A stretch of 22,001 nt of DNA, taken from the NCBI GenBank assembly GCA_964440495.1, contig CAYTSD010000021.1, positions 1 to 22,001 on the forward strand, written 5' to 3'. This document shows positions 1-6,692 of this stretch, piece after piece. This stretch comes from Benthortus sp964440495. GTDB taxonomy: Archaea; Thermoproteota; Nitrososphaeria_A; Caldarchaeales; Wolframiiraptoraceae. A program made the position numbers and the translations under genes. The notes beneath the pieces are model-generated. The model saw only the letters and a program-made list of their open reading frames with translations. It was not told the origin of the DNA and made no database searches. The first letter of the stretch is position 1; every line of letters starts with the position of its first letter.

Positions 1-102
1 AGAAAGCCGGATAGATGCCCAAGATGCGGGGGCCGAGTCCTGCAGGATGAGGAAGGCCGCATAGAGTGCTTGGAGTGCGGGTGGAGCGCCGGGGAGGGTT
101 AA
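1..102 (+). CDS. C-terminal end of a zinc-ribbon protein (partial, 5' end outside window)
   Basis: The first reading frame is open from base 1 to a TAA at 100-102 and gives 33 residues. It contains two CxxC knuckles, CPRC at residues 6-9 and CLEC at 23-26, separated by 13 residues and followed by GW, the pattern of a small zinc ribbon such as those in archaeal transcription, translation or transposon-encoded proteins. The gene continues to the left of the window, so its main domain cannot be seen. The zinc-binding role is inferred from the four cysteines; the cellular function is unknown. Confidence 0.7.
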   Translation, partial: RKPDRCPRCGGRVLQDEEGRIECLECGWSAGEG

Positions 103-118
103 CGGGTTTCTCGCAGGC

Positions 119-337
119 TCACTCCTCGACAGCTTCCCTGAATTCTTTGACGGTTTCCTTGAGCTCCCTCTTCGCCTTCCTATACATCCGGGTTATCAGC
201 CATGCCCCGGCGAGAGCTATTGTGGCGAGAACCACCCACTTAATTCCAAGCCGGCCCGTCTCGGCCGATGCGGCCGCCGTCCTTCTCAGGGGTCTGCCGG
301 CGGAGGACACGTTGTTAAAATAGTGTTTGATGACCAA
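119..337 (-). CDS. Small single-pass membrane protein, function unknown
   Basis: A 72-residue frame starts at TTG (337) and ends in TGA. Residues 33-49 form a hydrophobic helix (WVVLATIALAGAWLI), followed by a basic patch (RMYRKAKR) and a charged amphipathic tail rich in Lys and Glu, which suggests a membrane anchor with a cytoplasmic coiled or helical tail. An internal GTG at residue 10 is an alternative start; the N-terminal 30 residues look less protein-like than the rest. It begins directly after the stop of the glycosyltransferase remnant, so the upstream codons may be borrowed from that decayed gene. I recognise no family. The tail converges on the zinc-ribbon gene at the window edge. 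Confidence 0.55.
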   Translation of the reverse strand: MVIKHYFNNVSSAGRPLRRTAAASAETGRLGIKWVVLATIALAGAWLITRMYRKAKRELKETVKEFREAVEE

Positions 338-676
338 TTAGAAGGCTGCCTTCTCCCTGATTTTCGGGAAGATCTCCAGCAGACGCTCCGCTGGCAAGCG
401 CTCCACGTTCTCCGCGACGAGCACCTCGTAATCGGATTCTAGAATGAGTTTTGGGATCGAAGCTCCACACCCTCGTATAGGAGTATATCTCATCCACAGC
501 GTAGTGCCTTACCACGTAGGACTCATCCCCTTAGAGAGTGGGTCTCGCATTCGGATGACGGGTTGGAGCGAAGACCGTTAAGCGGCGGCCCATCTCGACC
601 CATGAACGTCCCACAAGTTCGCCGTGGATCGACGGCCCGTTGGCTGCATTCCATAGACTCATCACCCGATATGCAT
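338..676 (-). pseudogene. Decayed N-terminal fragment of a GT4-like glycosyltransferase
   Basis: Read on the minus strand from ATG at 676, the sequence gives MHIG, then after a one-base frameshift MSLWNAANGPSIHGELVGRS, WVEMGRRLTVFAPTRHP, an in-frame TAA, GDESYVVRHYAVDEIYSYTR, and after a second frameshift in an A run LILESDYEVLVAENVERLP and AERLLEIFPKIREKAAF, then TAA. The glycine/serine-rich PSIHG segment followed by a GRRLTVFAP strand is the usual N-terminus of family-4-like sugar transferases in archaea. Such enzymes are about 350-400 residues; only about 115 codons remain, and the C-terminal nucleotide-sugar-binding half is gone. Three lesions plus truncation argue for a true pseudogene. 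The family is recognised by pattern only, without a search. Confidence 0.6.
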
Positions 677-776
677 TTCACATAAAGCATCGAAATGGTG
701 TATAATAACCTTCTCCAAGAGGATTTCGTCTCGTCATTACAAAATCCTCAGACTAGGAAGAATTTCCCAAAATCTA

Positions 777-791
777 ATAAAAAGGATATAT
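777..791 (+). promoter_or_regulatory. Putative archaeal promoter (box A) of the surface-protein gene
   Basis: An A/T-rich stretch, ATAAAAAGGATATAT, lies about 20-35 bases ahead of the GTG/ATG start codons at 810-818, the distance expected of a TATA-like element driving a leaderless or short-leader mRNA. Inferred from position and composition. Confidence 0.4.
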
Positions 792-809
792 CTGCGTCGG
801 AGTTCTAGT

Positions 810-2048
810 GTGATGATGCCTGATAGATCGAGAGCCATCGTCTCGTTGCTGGTTGTCGCGCTGTTAGCCTCGGTCATCCTATGGTCGCTCCCTCCCGCAT
901 TCGGCTCCGATGAGGGTCTAGTTTGTCATGGGGACTGTTTCGACGAGTTATCCGATCTCGTCGTCGAGGTCAGGGGGAACTTCGGCTCGCTCCGGTTCTC
1001 CGGGAGGGATATCGTGGCTTTACGTGATCTTCCGCCGGGAACGTATCAGGTGACCGCGTGGTGGAGGGGCGTCGAGGTGGGTAGATGGGTCCTCGGGGTC
1101 ACGAGCAGTAATTTGGCAGTAAACCTCGGGCTCGCGTTAACAGATGTGTCTCTCGAGATAAGAGACATGGAGGGCAGGGTTCTCGGAGACTCGGAGGTCG
1201 AGGTCTTTCCCGAGGTTTACGGAGAGCTCAGCATCGTGGGAGGCGTGATCTCCATAAGGGCCATTCCCACGACCCTCATCTACATCCTCAATGCCAGGTG
1301 GCGTTCTCCCATCTATGGATCCGAGGCCTCCGTAACCTTGGCGGCGACGCCTCAAGGTCTCAATGAGATGAGGTCCGTGACCCTTCCTGTCGGAGATGTC
1401 GAGCTGAGGGTTGTCGATCCTAAGGGTAGACCTCTGGCCGGAGCGGTGGTCGAGTTCGGCGGCGTGAGCGATGAGACGGACGCGTTTGGGAGAGCTTTGT
1501 TCCAGCAAGTGCCCCTAGAAGTCAACGGGACTCCTCTAGCCTATGAAGTTCGAGTCATTGAGGATGGAAACGTGATATACAGTGGTGTCGAGGAGGTCTC
1601 GAGATCGAAGACCACAATAACCATAATTGGAGAGCTATATGATCTAAAGGTGAGGGTCGAGGGCGCCGCGGGTCAACCCTTACCCTTCGCCAAGATAACT
1701 CTAAGAAGGGCGGGAGTCGAGCTGGGGACGTTTTCCGCGGACGAGGGGGGCGTCGCGGTGATAAAGCGCCTACCGTTAAGCGATTATGAGGTGGAGGCGG
1801 AGTGGAAGGGCTTTAGGGGATCCACGACGGTTTACGAAGAAGATCTGAAGATGGGTAGGTTGGCGGTGATAGCGCTCCCACCATACGCCGAGTTCATGGG
1901 AATACCGTTAACCTTCTACATGCTGATAATGTTCATAATAGGATCGGTGATCGCCGTCCTGCTCATAGCCGTAATAGTCTCAGAATACATCATGTGGCGG
2001 GGAAGGAGGCTGGGAATCTATCCGCCAAAGAAAAAAGCTGAGCGTTAA
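810..2048 (+). CDS. Membrane-anchored surface protein with repeated carboxypeptidase-regulatory-like beta-sandwich domains
   Basis: The 412-residue product has a signal peptide (hydrophobic core about residues 9-30), a CHGDC motif just after it, three to four repeated beta-rich domains, and one transmembrane helix at about 368-394 followed by a basic tail (PPKKKAER). The repeats begin with strands such as VELRVVDPKGRPLAGAVV and LKVRVEGAAGQPLPFAKI and carry a GxAxF/V turn before the last strands, which is the look of carboxypeptidase-regulatory or Cna-B-like domains. It should be exported, anchored by its C-terminal helix and displayed outside the cell. Start: GTG 810, ATG 813 and ATG 816 are all in frame; the promoter favours any of these. 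Monocistronic, with no clear partner. Confidence 0.75.
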   Translation: MMMPDRSRAIVSLLVVALLASVILWSLPPAFGSDEGLVCHGDCFDELSDLVVEVRGNFGSLRFSGRDIVALRDLPPGTYQVTAWWRGVEVGRWVLGVTSSNLAVNLGLALTDVSLEIRDMEGRVLGDSEVEVFPEVYGELSIVGGVISIRAIPTTLIYILNARWRSPIYGSEASVTLAATPQGLNEMRSVTLPVGDVELRVVDPKGRPLAGAVVEFGGVSDETDAFGRALFQQVPLEVNGTPLAYEVRVIEDGNVIYSGVEEVSRSKTTITIIGELYDLKVRVEGAAGQPLPFAKITLRRAGVELGTFSADEGGVAVIKRLPLSDYEVEAEWKGFRGSTTVYEEDLKMGRLAVIALPPYAEFMGIPLTFYMLIMFIIGSVIAVLLIAVIVSEYIMWRGRRLGIYPPKKKAER

Positions 2049-2160
2049 TCCATGATCAGCTACTCGGTTTTCTCTTTGTGACGCGACATAGTATGATTGT
2101 ATGTGTCCCGCTGCAGATCTTGGGCTTCGAAGGGGGCTCTAAGCTCGGGAATCCGCTAAC

Positions 2161-2310
2161 ATGGGCATTACCGTAGGAGCGTGGGAGCCGGGAGGTGTTC
2201 ACGCTGAGGATGCAGAACCCCTTGATGGAGAGCATGAGGACTGTGAGGCTTATGCCTCGATCTCCTTCGATACGCCTATGGCCGCTGTCTCCTACGCCTG
2301 CTCCACATAA
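2161..2310 (+). other. Unassigned short open frame, possibly the tail of a lost gene
   Basis: An ATG at 2161 opens 49 codons ending in TAA. The product has an ordered-looking acidic composition (for example GGVHAEDAEPLDGEHEDCEA). The same frame continues upstream beyond a TAA as ADLGLRRGL, so it could be the degraded C-terminus of something larger. It overlaps the minus-strand gene that ends at 2276 by about 35 bases, and the other plus frame is open here as well, so it may be a composition artefact. No family recognised. The remaining bases 2049-2160 hold nothing I can support. Confidence 0.2.
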
Positions 2311-2518
2311 TCTCGATCAGCGCCTCTATCACGCCCGCCCTCCTCCCAGCCCTATAGCCTTCCTCATATCCTGCTTCATACCCCTCCCTGTAGCTCTCGT
2401 CAGCATCCTCCAAGACCTCTTGAGCCCAACTAACACCCTCCTTTCCTTCAGCTCCCTGAGCCTCCGATAAGCCGAGCCTAATACCGATATCCAGATACTT
2501 GCCCCTATCCTCCTCCAT
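2276..2518 (-). CDS. Small charged protein with a Tyr/Gly-Glu-Gly repeat, function unknown
   Basis: From ATG at 2518 (MEEDRGKYLDIG) the product is 80 residues. Its second half carries a tandem pattern, YREGYEAGYEEGYRAGRRAG, that is about one repeat per four residues (GY.xG), followed by a helix (VIEALIEIMW) and a basic end (SRRRRQRP). Such EGYxxGY tracts form amphipathic helices and are seen in FliH-like and other scaffold proteins; that link is only a resemblance. The longer frame up to 2608 is not used here because its extra residues are a translation of the GAATCCCCATT repeat array. A G-run (AGGGGGG) six bases before the ATG may serve as a ribosome binding site. Confidence 0.6.
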   Translation of the reverse strand: MEEDRGKYLDIGIRLGLSEAQGAEGKEGVSWAQEVLEDADESYREGYEAGYEEGYRAGRRAGVIEALIEIMWSRRRRQRP

Positions 2519-2532
2519 ATTATACCCCCCTG

Positions 2533-2609
2533 GGAATGGGGGGGGATTCGCGAATCCCCATTCCAGAATCCCCATTTTTTGATGGAATCCCCATTCATGA
2601 ATCCCCATT
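2533..2609. repeat. Tandem 14-base repeat array with a strong hairpin
   Basis: GAATCCCCATT occurs at 2552-2562, 2566-2576, 2585-2595 and 2599-2609 (spacing 14, 19, 14), with a decayed copy near 2619. The first copy is the right arm of a perfect 18-base palindrome, GGGGATTCGCGAATCCCC, which extends outward as GGAATGGGG...CCCCATTCC with a few extra Gs. The array sits directly upstream of the small minus-strand gene ending at 2276 and could form a stem-loop in its transcript. The rest of 2519-2921 has no gene: it holds this array, the degenerate direct repeat below and A/T-rich sequence. Confidence 0.75.
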
Positions 2610-2696
2610 CACTTAGCTGAATCCCTCATCGGGGTTGATTTCGTCGGCTTAAAAGTTTATAAAATACAATCCTGTGGACGGCGGTTATCTTCCGTC

Positions 2697-2835
2697 GGTC
2701 GGCCATTTCTTGAAATTGAGCCGCAAGGTTAAAAATTATCAACCCGGTTAACCAGACATTTTACTCACAGGGTTAATTTTTGAGAGCCTTCCCGATGAGC
2801 CCCCATCTTTAGGCCGGCCACTTCCTGAAATCGAG
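2697..2835. repeat. Imperfect 24-base direct repeat pair
   Basis: The copies lie at 2697-2720 and 2812-2835 and share GGNCGGCCA followed by TTC and TGAAAT blocks. They match at 20 of 24 positions, and all four differences are T in the left copy against C in the right one. Nothing coding is visible between them. The role is unknown. Confidence 0.55.
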
Positions 2836-2921
2836 GTGGGCGGCGAGGTCTCTGGAAAGCCGTTATCTGATCACGAAGGTATGAGGTTCATCCTAACGTG
2901 AATCTTTCCGGATGTCCATAC

Positions 2922-3152
2922 TTAGATTGATATGCCGAAGGAGACCTTCCTTCTATCCGGGAAATGATGCCTTAGCAGGTTGAGGAGCTTGTTCACCCAT
3001 TCCTCGACCTCCTTCAGCCTGAAGGTTAACATGCCCTTGCCTTGCGTTTCAGGTTCAGGATAGCCGGTTATCTCAAAGTGCTTATCCTTTCTAACGAGCT
3101 TAAATAGGCGGACAAGGTTCACTCCTCTAGCTTCTAGCCATATCTCAGGCAT
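2922..3152 (-). CDS. Hypothetical protein in the A/T-rich island
   Basis: A 76-residue product begins MPEIWLEARGVNLVRLFK and ends HHFPDRRKVSFGISI. It has alternating strands and helices (for example KHFEITGYPEPETQGKG, then a helix around VEEWVNKLLNLLRHHF) and looks like a small folded alpha/beta protein. I chose ATG 3152 over the in-frame ATG at 3209 because a TATA-like TTTAATACTT lies at 3182-3191, about 35 bases upstream, whereas the extra 19 residues are translated from that A/T-rich promoter. I do not recognise a family. It is transcribed away from the transposase remnant that lies just upstream. Confidence 0.5.
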   Translation of the reverse strand: MPEIWLEARGVNLVRLFKLVRKDKHFEITGYPEPETQGKGMLTFRLKEVEEWVNKLLNLLRHHFPDRRKVSFGISI

Positions 3153-3214
3153 GTAGTTCTGATGTTGCACATTCGCAAACAAAGTATTAAATTTTTGGTT
3201 ACTATTCATTTACT

Positions 3215-3677
3215 TGGAGAAGAACGATAGAGGAAGTAATTAAGTTGATTAAACAGGCGAAAGAAAGATCTGGTGAAAGACCGAAAGGATAATTGTAGAT
3301 GGATTATGGGCTTATGAGAAAGGTTTCAAGAAAGTTTTCTATAGTAGGTATAAAGAGTATAGAGTTGAATTTATAAGAAGAGAGGGAATAAGAGCAAGAG
3401 AGACTAATAACATAGTTGAAAGATTGCATGAACTTTAAAGGATAGATTAATCTCTTAGAGATTTGAAAAGTGAAGAAACAGCTAAGATATGCTTAGATTG
3501 CTGGTTCATTTACTATAACTTCTTAAGATCTCATTTGAGCTTGAGAAGTAAAACACCAGTTGAAGCTTGTGGAATTGATTTGAAAATGGTTGGGAAGACT
3601 TGATAAGAGAAGCAATATATTATCGAACTAAGTTGGCAAGGTTTGTTTCTGATGAGGTAGAAGCACAAGCTCAATAA
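3215..3677 (+). pseudogene. Truncated, frameshifted IS6/IS240-like DDE transposase
   Basis: Joining frames gives WRRTIEEVIKLIKQAKERSG, ERPK, a frameshift near 3287, then RIIVDGLWAYEKGFKKVF, EYRVEFIRREGIRARETNN, IVERLH, a short out-of-frame TLKDRL block at 3430-3450, SLRDLKSEETAKICLDCWF, IYYNFLRSHLSLRSKTPVEA, CGID, another frameshift near 3585, and WEDLIREAIYYRTKLARF to TAA at 3675-3677. The VDG Asp, the NNIVERLHG Glu and the HxSLRSKTPVEACGI tail match archaeal DDE transposases of the IS6/IS240 type (domain DDE_Tnp_IS240). The N-terminal part with the first catalytic Asp is missing. At least four frame lesions make it inactive. Terminal inverted repeats were not found. Confidence 0.75.
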
Positions 3678-3776
3678 TTTTTATCCCACCAACAATAAGT
3701 TAACAGAATCTCGCTTAGAAGCAGCTAAATAGATTGAGCTGATAAGGGGTAAGCCTATTCTCTATATAGGACAGAG

Positions 3777-4019
3777 TTACCGTTCCCTATACTTCTCTAA
3801 AGCCCTTATTAGCTTTGGAAGATTATATTTCATAAGCTTTTTGAGATATTTCTTTGGATTATCAGCCTCTATAAATAGATGTAGCAGAGAGTCTATAACA
3901 ATTGCCTCAGGATTGTTGAAGTAGGGATGAAGAACAGCGTCTATTAGAGCATTCATCCTTCCCTTCCTAGTTTTACGCAGAAGAAACTTCCTAAACCTTC
4001 TCACACTCCTAGCTCGCAA
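3777..4019 (-). CDS. Small basic hypothetical protein
   Basis: An 80-residue frame starts at TTG 4019 (GTG at 4004 is an alternative) and ends ALEKYRER. The N-terminus is very basic (RRFRKFLLRKTRKGR), followed by helices (ALIDAVLHPYF, AIVIDSLLHLFIEA, PKKYLKKLMKYNLPKLIRAL). An A/T-rich AAATATTTATTTG element at about 4037-4056 (minus sense) lies some 26 bases upstream of the TTG, which supports transcription from there. A short all-helical, basic protein next to a toxin-antitoxin pair could be a nucleic-acid-binding or regulatory protein, but that is a guess; no family recognised. Confidence 0.45.
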   Translation of the reverse strand: MRARSVRRFRKFLLRKTRKGRMNALIDAVLHPYFNNPEAIVIDSLLHLFIEADNPKKYLKKLMKYNLPKLIRALEKYRER

Positions 4020-4219
4020 CCCATAAGACTATTTCAAAACACAAATAAATATTTAGCCTAAATCCGTCGGCGGTTTCACTGACGCTTAACACCAATCTAA
4101 CAGTTCAAAAGAGAACCTAGTTCTATGAAAAACTTACGCTTCCACTTTTAGAAAAACTTATCTATGATGACTCAGCTTTCACAATGCTAAGGTTAGACTG
4201 CGCCTTCGAGGAAAGGATT

Positions 4220-4630
4220 ATGCCTGTGGATAGTGATGTCTTAAAATATAGGATAAGAGAAGTTAGGTCCTCCATATCTGAGCTAATTAACCTTACCTCT
4301 AAACCATTTGAGGATCTCGTTATCAATGAGAAATACGCCATCAGGTATTTGATAATAGTGCTTGTTGAGGCAATCGTCTCGCTTTGCATTCATGTGTTAA
4401 TCGAAGCATACAATAAAACTCCAGAGACATATAGGGAGGCTGTTAGGCTCATTGGAAACAGATTAGGGATCAAATGCATAAGAGAACTTGAAGCATTGGT
4501 TGCCTTAAGAAACTTACTAGTCCACAGATATTGGAACATAGATGACAGAAAGATATATGAATCTATAAAAAGGAATTTTAAATGCTTAGAGCATTTCTTG
4601 AAAAGAATCGAGGAGGAGTTCATGAAATGA
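4220..4630 (+). CDS. hepT: HepT-like HEPN toxin (minimal RNase) of a HEPN/MNT pair
   Basis: The 136-residue product is a helical HEPN protein of the DUF86/HepT family. The motif RNLLVHRY at residues 97-104 is the RX4HXY signature: Arg and His form the RNase site, and in characterised HepT proteins the Tyr is the residue adenylylated by MntA to neutralise the toxin. I place the start at ATG 4220 (MPVDSDVLKYRIREV), the usual HepT opening, after a purine-rich GAGGAAAGG; ATG 4184 would add 12 residues. It overlaps the downstream nucleotidyltransferase by ATGA, so the two are translationally coupled. Toxicity and target RNA are inferred from the family. Codon use is more A/T-rich than in the flanking genes, consistent with transfer. 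Confidence 0.85.
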   Translation: MPVDSDVLKYRIREVRSSISELINLTSKPFEDLVINEKYAIRYLIIVLVEAIVSLCIHVLIEAYNKTPETYREAVRLIGNRLGIKCIRELEALVALRNLLVHRYWNIDDRKIYESIKRNFKCLEHFLKRIEEEFMK

Positions 4631-5025
4631 GCATAGCATATCATCGCATAAATCTTAACAAAGTCATTATCAAGCTTGGAGATTTCTTAAATAAAAAATC
4701 AAACATCCCTATAGCAATTGTATTCGGGTCAGCTATGAGGAGGAACATAGTTAGAGACCTGGATATAGCTGTATACTTTCAAAGGAAGCCAGACCTTATG
4801 GAAATCTGCAGATTAATCGCTGAACTGGAGGATTTTCTAGGAATTCCCGTCGACCTAATACCCCTAAACGAGACCCCTCCAAAACTTTTGCTAAAGATAG
4901 TCTCCCAAGGAACAGCTGTCAAGATCGAAGATAGAAAACTATTAGCAGAGTTAATAAAAAGAGGGCTGGGTGAGAAAATGGATATCACGATAAAACAAAC
5001 TCAAAGAAGGCGAAGCATAGATTAG
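4627..5025 (+). CDS. mntA: MntA-like minimal nucleotidyltransferase antitoxin
   Basis: From ATG 4627 (MSIAYHRINL) the product is 132 residues with the nucleotidyltransferase fold: strand IAIVFGSAM at 29-37, the GS at 34-35, DLD at 44-46 and a third acidic residue in PVDLIPL (Asp 76). This is the GSXnDXD signature of MntA-type enzymes, which add AMP to HepT. The spacer between GS and DXD is 8 residues rather than the 10 of the best-studied MntA, a shorter loop. The start overlaps the hepT stop by four bases; the longer frame from 4582 would run inside hepT and is not favoured. The C-terminus ends in a basic tail (QTQRRRSID). Confidence 0.85.
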   Translation: MSIAYHRINLNKVIIKLGDFLNKKSNIPIAIVFGSAMRRNIVRDLDIAVYFQRKPDLMEICRLIAELEDFLGIPVDLIPLNETPPKLLLKIVSQGTAVKIEDRKLLAELIKRGLGEKMDITIKQTQRRRSID

Positions 5026-5654
5026 AATCTATAAGGAAACTATTGCCGACAGATATTTAGAGTGTTATGCGAGCTGCCAGTATTCTTAGACACTGACACC
5101 ACCTAAAAGATGACAATTCAAGAAAACTTAGACAATAATCATTAAGGAAGGATAAAGAAATCTTCGAGTCTCTTACTCAGAAAAACTCCTCTATGATATG
5201 GTAACTGATCTCAAAGGTACTCTACAAAAACAAGTCCTAGAAATACATTAGAGGGGGCGTAAAGTGCTTTCAATCTTTCTACAACTTCCGAGACCCGCTA
5301 CTAAACAATCTTCGCTCACAATAATAATCCCTAAAGTAGATAATATACAGGGGCCTAATTATCCCCCTCATTCATGAATCCCCATAAAAATTATCAACAC
5401 TATTCCCCTTACGGATTAAATATATCAACTAGTTAATCGCCCATGACGAAAACCCCATTTAGCAAGGACTCAGTTATTAGATCCGCTGGCCTAAACTAGT
5501 TGAAAAACAAGAGGCCGACCTATTTCCGCCGACGGAACAAAAAAATGATAAGTCAATATGAGAGCCGCCGACGAAAAGGCCGACGCCTCTAAACCTTGGA
5601 GCTTGATAATTATACTTAGGTTTTTGTTTTTCTGCTTACCGGTGGATCGGCTTC
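5026..5654. other. Gene-free, degenerate right half of the island
   Basis: No intact gene is visible in these 629 bases. Short protein-like fragments occur in changing frames: AKHRLESIRKLLPTDI at about 5009-5056 (one frame off from mntA, with a HEPN-like look) and YSEKLLYDMVTDLKGTLQKQ at about 5174-5233, which echoes LEKLIYDD just upstream of hepT at 4149-4172. These suggest decayed genes but cannot be assigned. The right part holds the repeat at 5370-5398 and several CCGACG words. The peptide-transporter operon ends at 5655 on the other strand. Confidence 0.4.
5370..5398. repeat. Right-hand copy of the island repeat
   Basis: ATTCATGAATCCCCAT at 5370-5385 is identical to 2593-2608 in the left array, and AAAAATTATCAAC at 5386-5398 is identical to 2731-2743. 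In the left region the two words are 122 bases apart; here they abut. The pairing suggests that both flanks of the island derive from the same sequence. Confidence 0.65.
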
Positions 5655-6692
5655 TTACGTTAGCTTCTCTTCTAGGAATCTTTCAGCATTAAAGCATGCG
5701 ACGTAGTGTTCCTCTAGGAGCTCTCTTAGCTGCGGCTCCTCTTTCTTGCATCTCTCTGAGGCATATGGACACCTTGTATGGAACCTACATCCAGGCGGGG
5801 GGTTGATGGGGTTTGGAACCTCTCCCTTCAAGATTATTCTCTTCCTCTTCCTGAATGGGTTTGGGACGGGGATTGAGGAGAGGAGGGCATGAGTGTATGG
5901 ATGGAGGGGGTGCTCGAAGAGCCTTTCGGTGGGCGCCAGCTCGACAAGCTTTCCCAGATACATGACAGCTATCCTATCTGCTATGTATTTTGCGACGGCG
6001 AGGTCGTGGGTTATGAAGATGTAGGTTAGGTTTAGCTCACGCTTCAGGCTAAGCATCAAGTCGAGTATCGAGGCTCTAAGCGAGACATCTATCATGGAGA
6101 CAGGCTCATCCGCAACTATAAGCTCGGGTCTAAGAATTATCGCCCGCGCCACGGCAACCCTCTGCCTCTGCCCCCCGCTCAGATTTCTGGGGTAAAGATT
6201 ATAGAATGACTCTGCGGGAGATAGGCCAACTTTCTCAAGAGTGTCTAGGACCATCTGCTCGGCTTCACGGCCTTGAGCTATCTCGTGAACCTCGAGCGGG
6301 TGTCTAACTATGTCGCCTACCTTCATCCTCGGGCTGAAGGAGGCATAAGGGTCTTGGTAGATTATCTGCATCTTCCTCCTCAGTCTTCTAAGAGGCTCTC
6401 CCTTGATGCTCGTTATGTCTTGGCCGTCGAAGAATATCTTTCCAGAGGTTGGGTCTATTAGGCGTAGAACCAGTTTCCCGAATGTAGTCTTTCCGCATCC
6501 GCTCTCCCCCACGAGCGCCAGGGTCTCACCCTTTCTCACGGAGAGCGAGACCCCGTCCACCGCCTTAACGAACTGACGCTCCCTTGTAAGCATCCTCTCT
6601 AAGAACCCTTTCTGAACCGGGAACCACTTCCTCAGCTCAACGGTTCTAAGTATCTCGTTCAACTCTCTCCATCCTCCGCGTATAGGAAGCAT
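5655..6692 (-). CDS. dppF: Peptide ABC transporter ATP-binding protein (DppF/OppF type)
   Basis: One of two ATPases that power an Opp/Dpp importer at the inner face of the membrane. The 345 residues show Walker A GESGCGKTT at 62-70, Q-loop YQD at 112-114, signature LSGGQ at 171-175, Walker B LIVADEP at 191-197 with catalytic Glu 196, and H-loop His 229. The C-terminal oligo_HPY region (HPLHPYTHALL) is followed by Cys 302, 308, 315 and 333, the four-cysteine pattern that binds an iron-sulfur cluster in some Opp/Dpp ATPases. ATG 6692 overlaps the end of dppD by 34 bases; a TTG at 6662 that overlaps its stop as TTGA, after GGAGAGAG, is an attractive alternative start. Last gene of the operon. 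Confidence 0.9.
   Translation of the reverse strand: MLPIRGGWRELNEILRTVELRKWFPVQKGFLERMLTRERQFVKAVDGVSLSVRKGETLALVGESGCGKTTFGKLVLRLIDPTSGKIFFDGQDITSIKGEPLRRLRRKMQIIYQDPYASFSPRMKVGDIVRHPLEVHEIAQGREAEQMVLDTLEKVGLSPAESFYNLYPRNLSGGQRQRVAVARAIILRPELIVADEPVSMIDVSLRASILDLMLSLKRELNLTYIFITHDLAVAKYIADRIAVMYLGKLVELAPTERLFEHPLHPYTHALLSSIPVPNPFRKRKRIILKGEVPNPINPPPGCRFHTRCPYASERCKKEEPQLRELLEEHYVACFNAERFLEEKLT

Noticed and set aside
66..323. Plus-strand 85-codon frame
   Set aside because: Antisense to the small membrane protein and overlapping the zinc-ribbon end; low-complexity composition.
2519..2608. Longer start for the GYxxG-repeat protein
   Set aside because: The additional residues (MGIHEWGF-type) are translated from the nucleotide repeat array.
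2533..2609. CRISPR array
   Set aside because: Units are 11-14 bases with almost no spacers; no Cas genes are near.
4184..4219. Upstream ATG start for hepT
   Set aside because: The 12 additional residues do not match the family opening; ATG 4220 follows a purine-rich stretch and gives the typical N-terminus.
5427..5504. Inverted repeat TCAACTAGTT / AACTAGTTGA as element ends
   Set aside because: The core AACTAGTT is itself palindromic, so the match is mostly trivial, and nothing recognisable lies between the arms.
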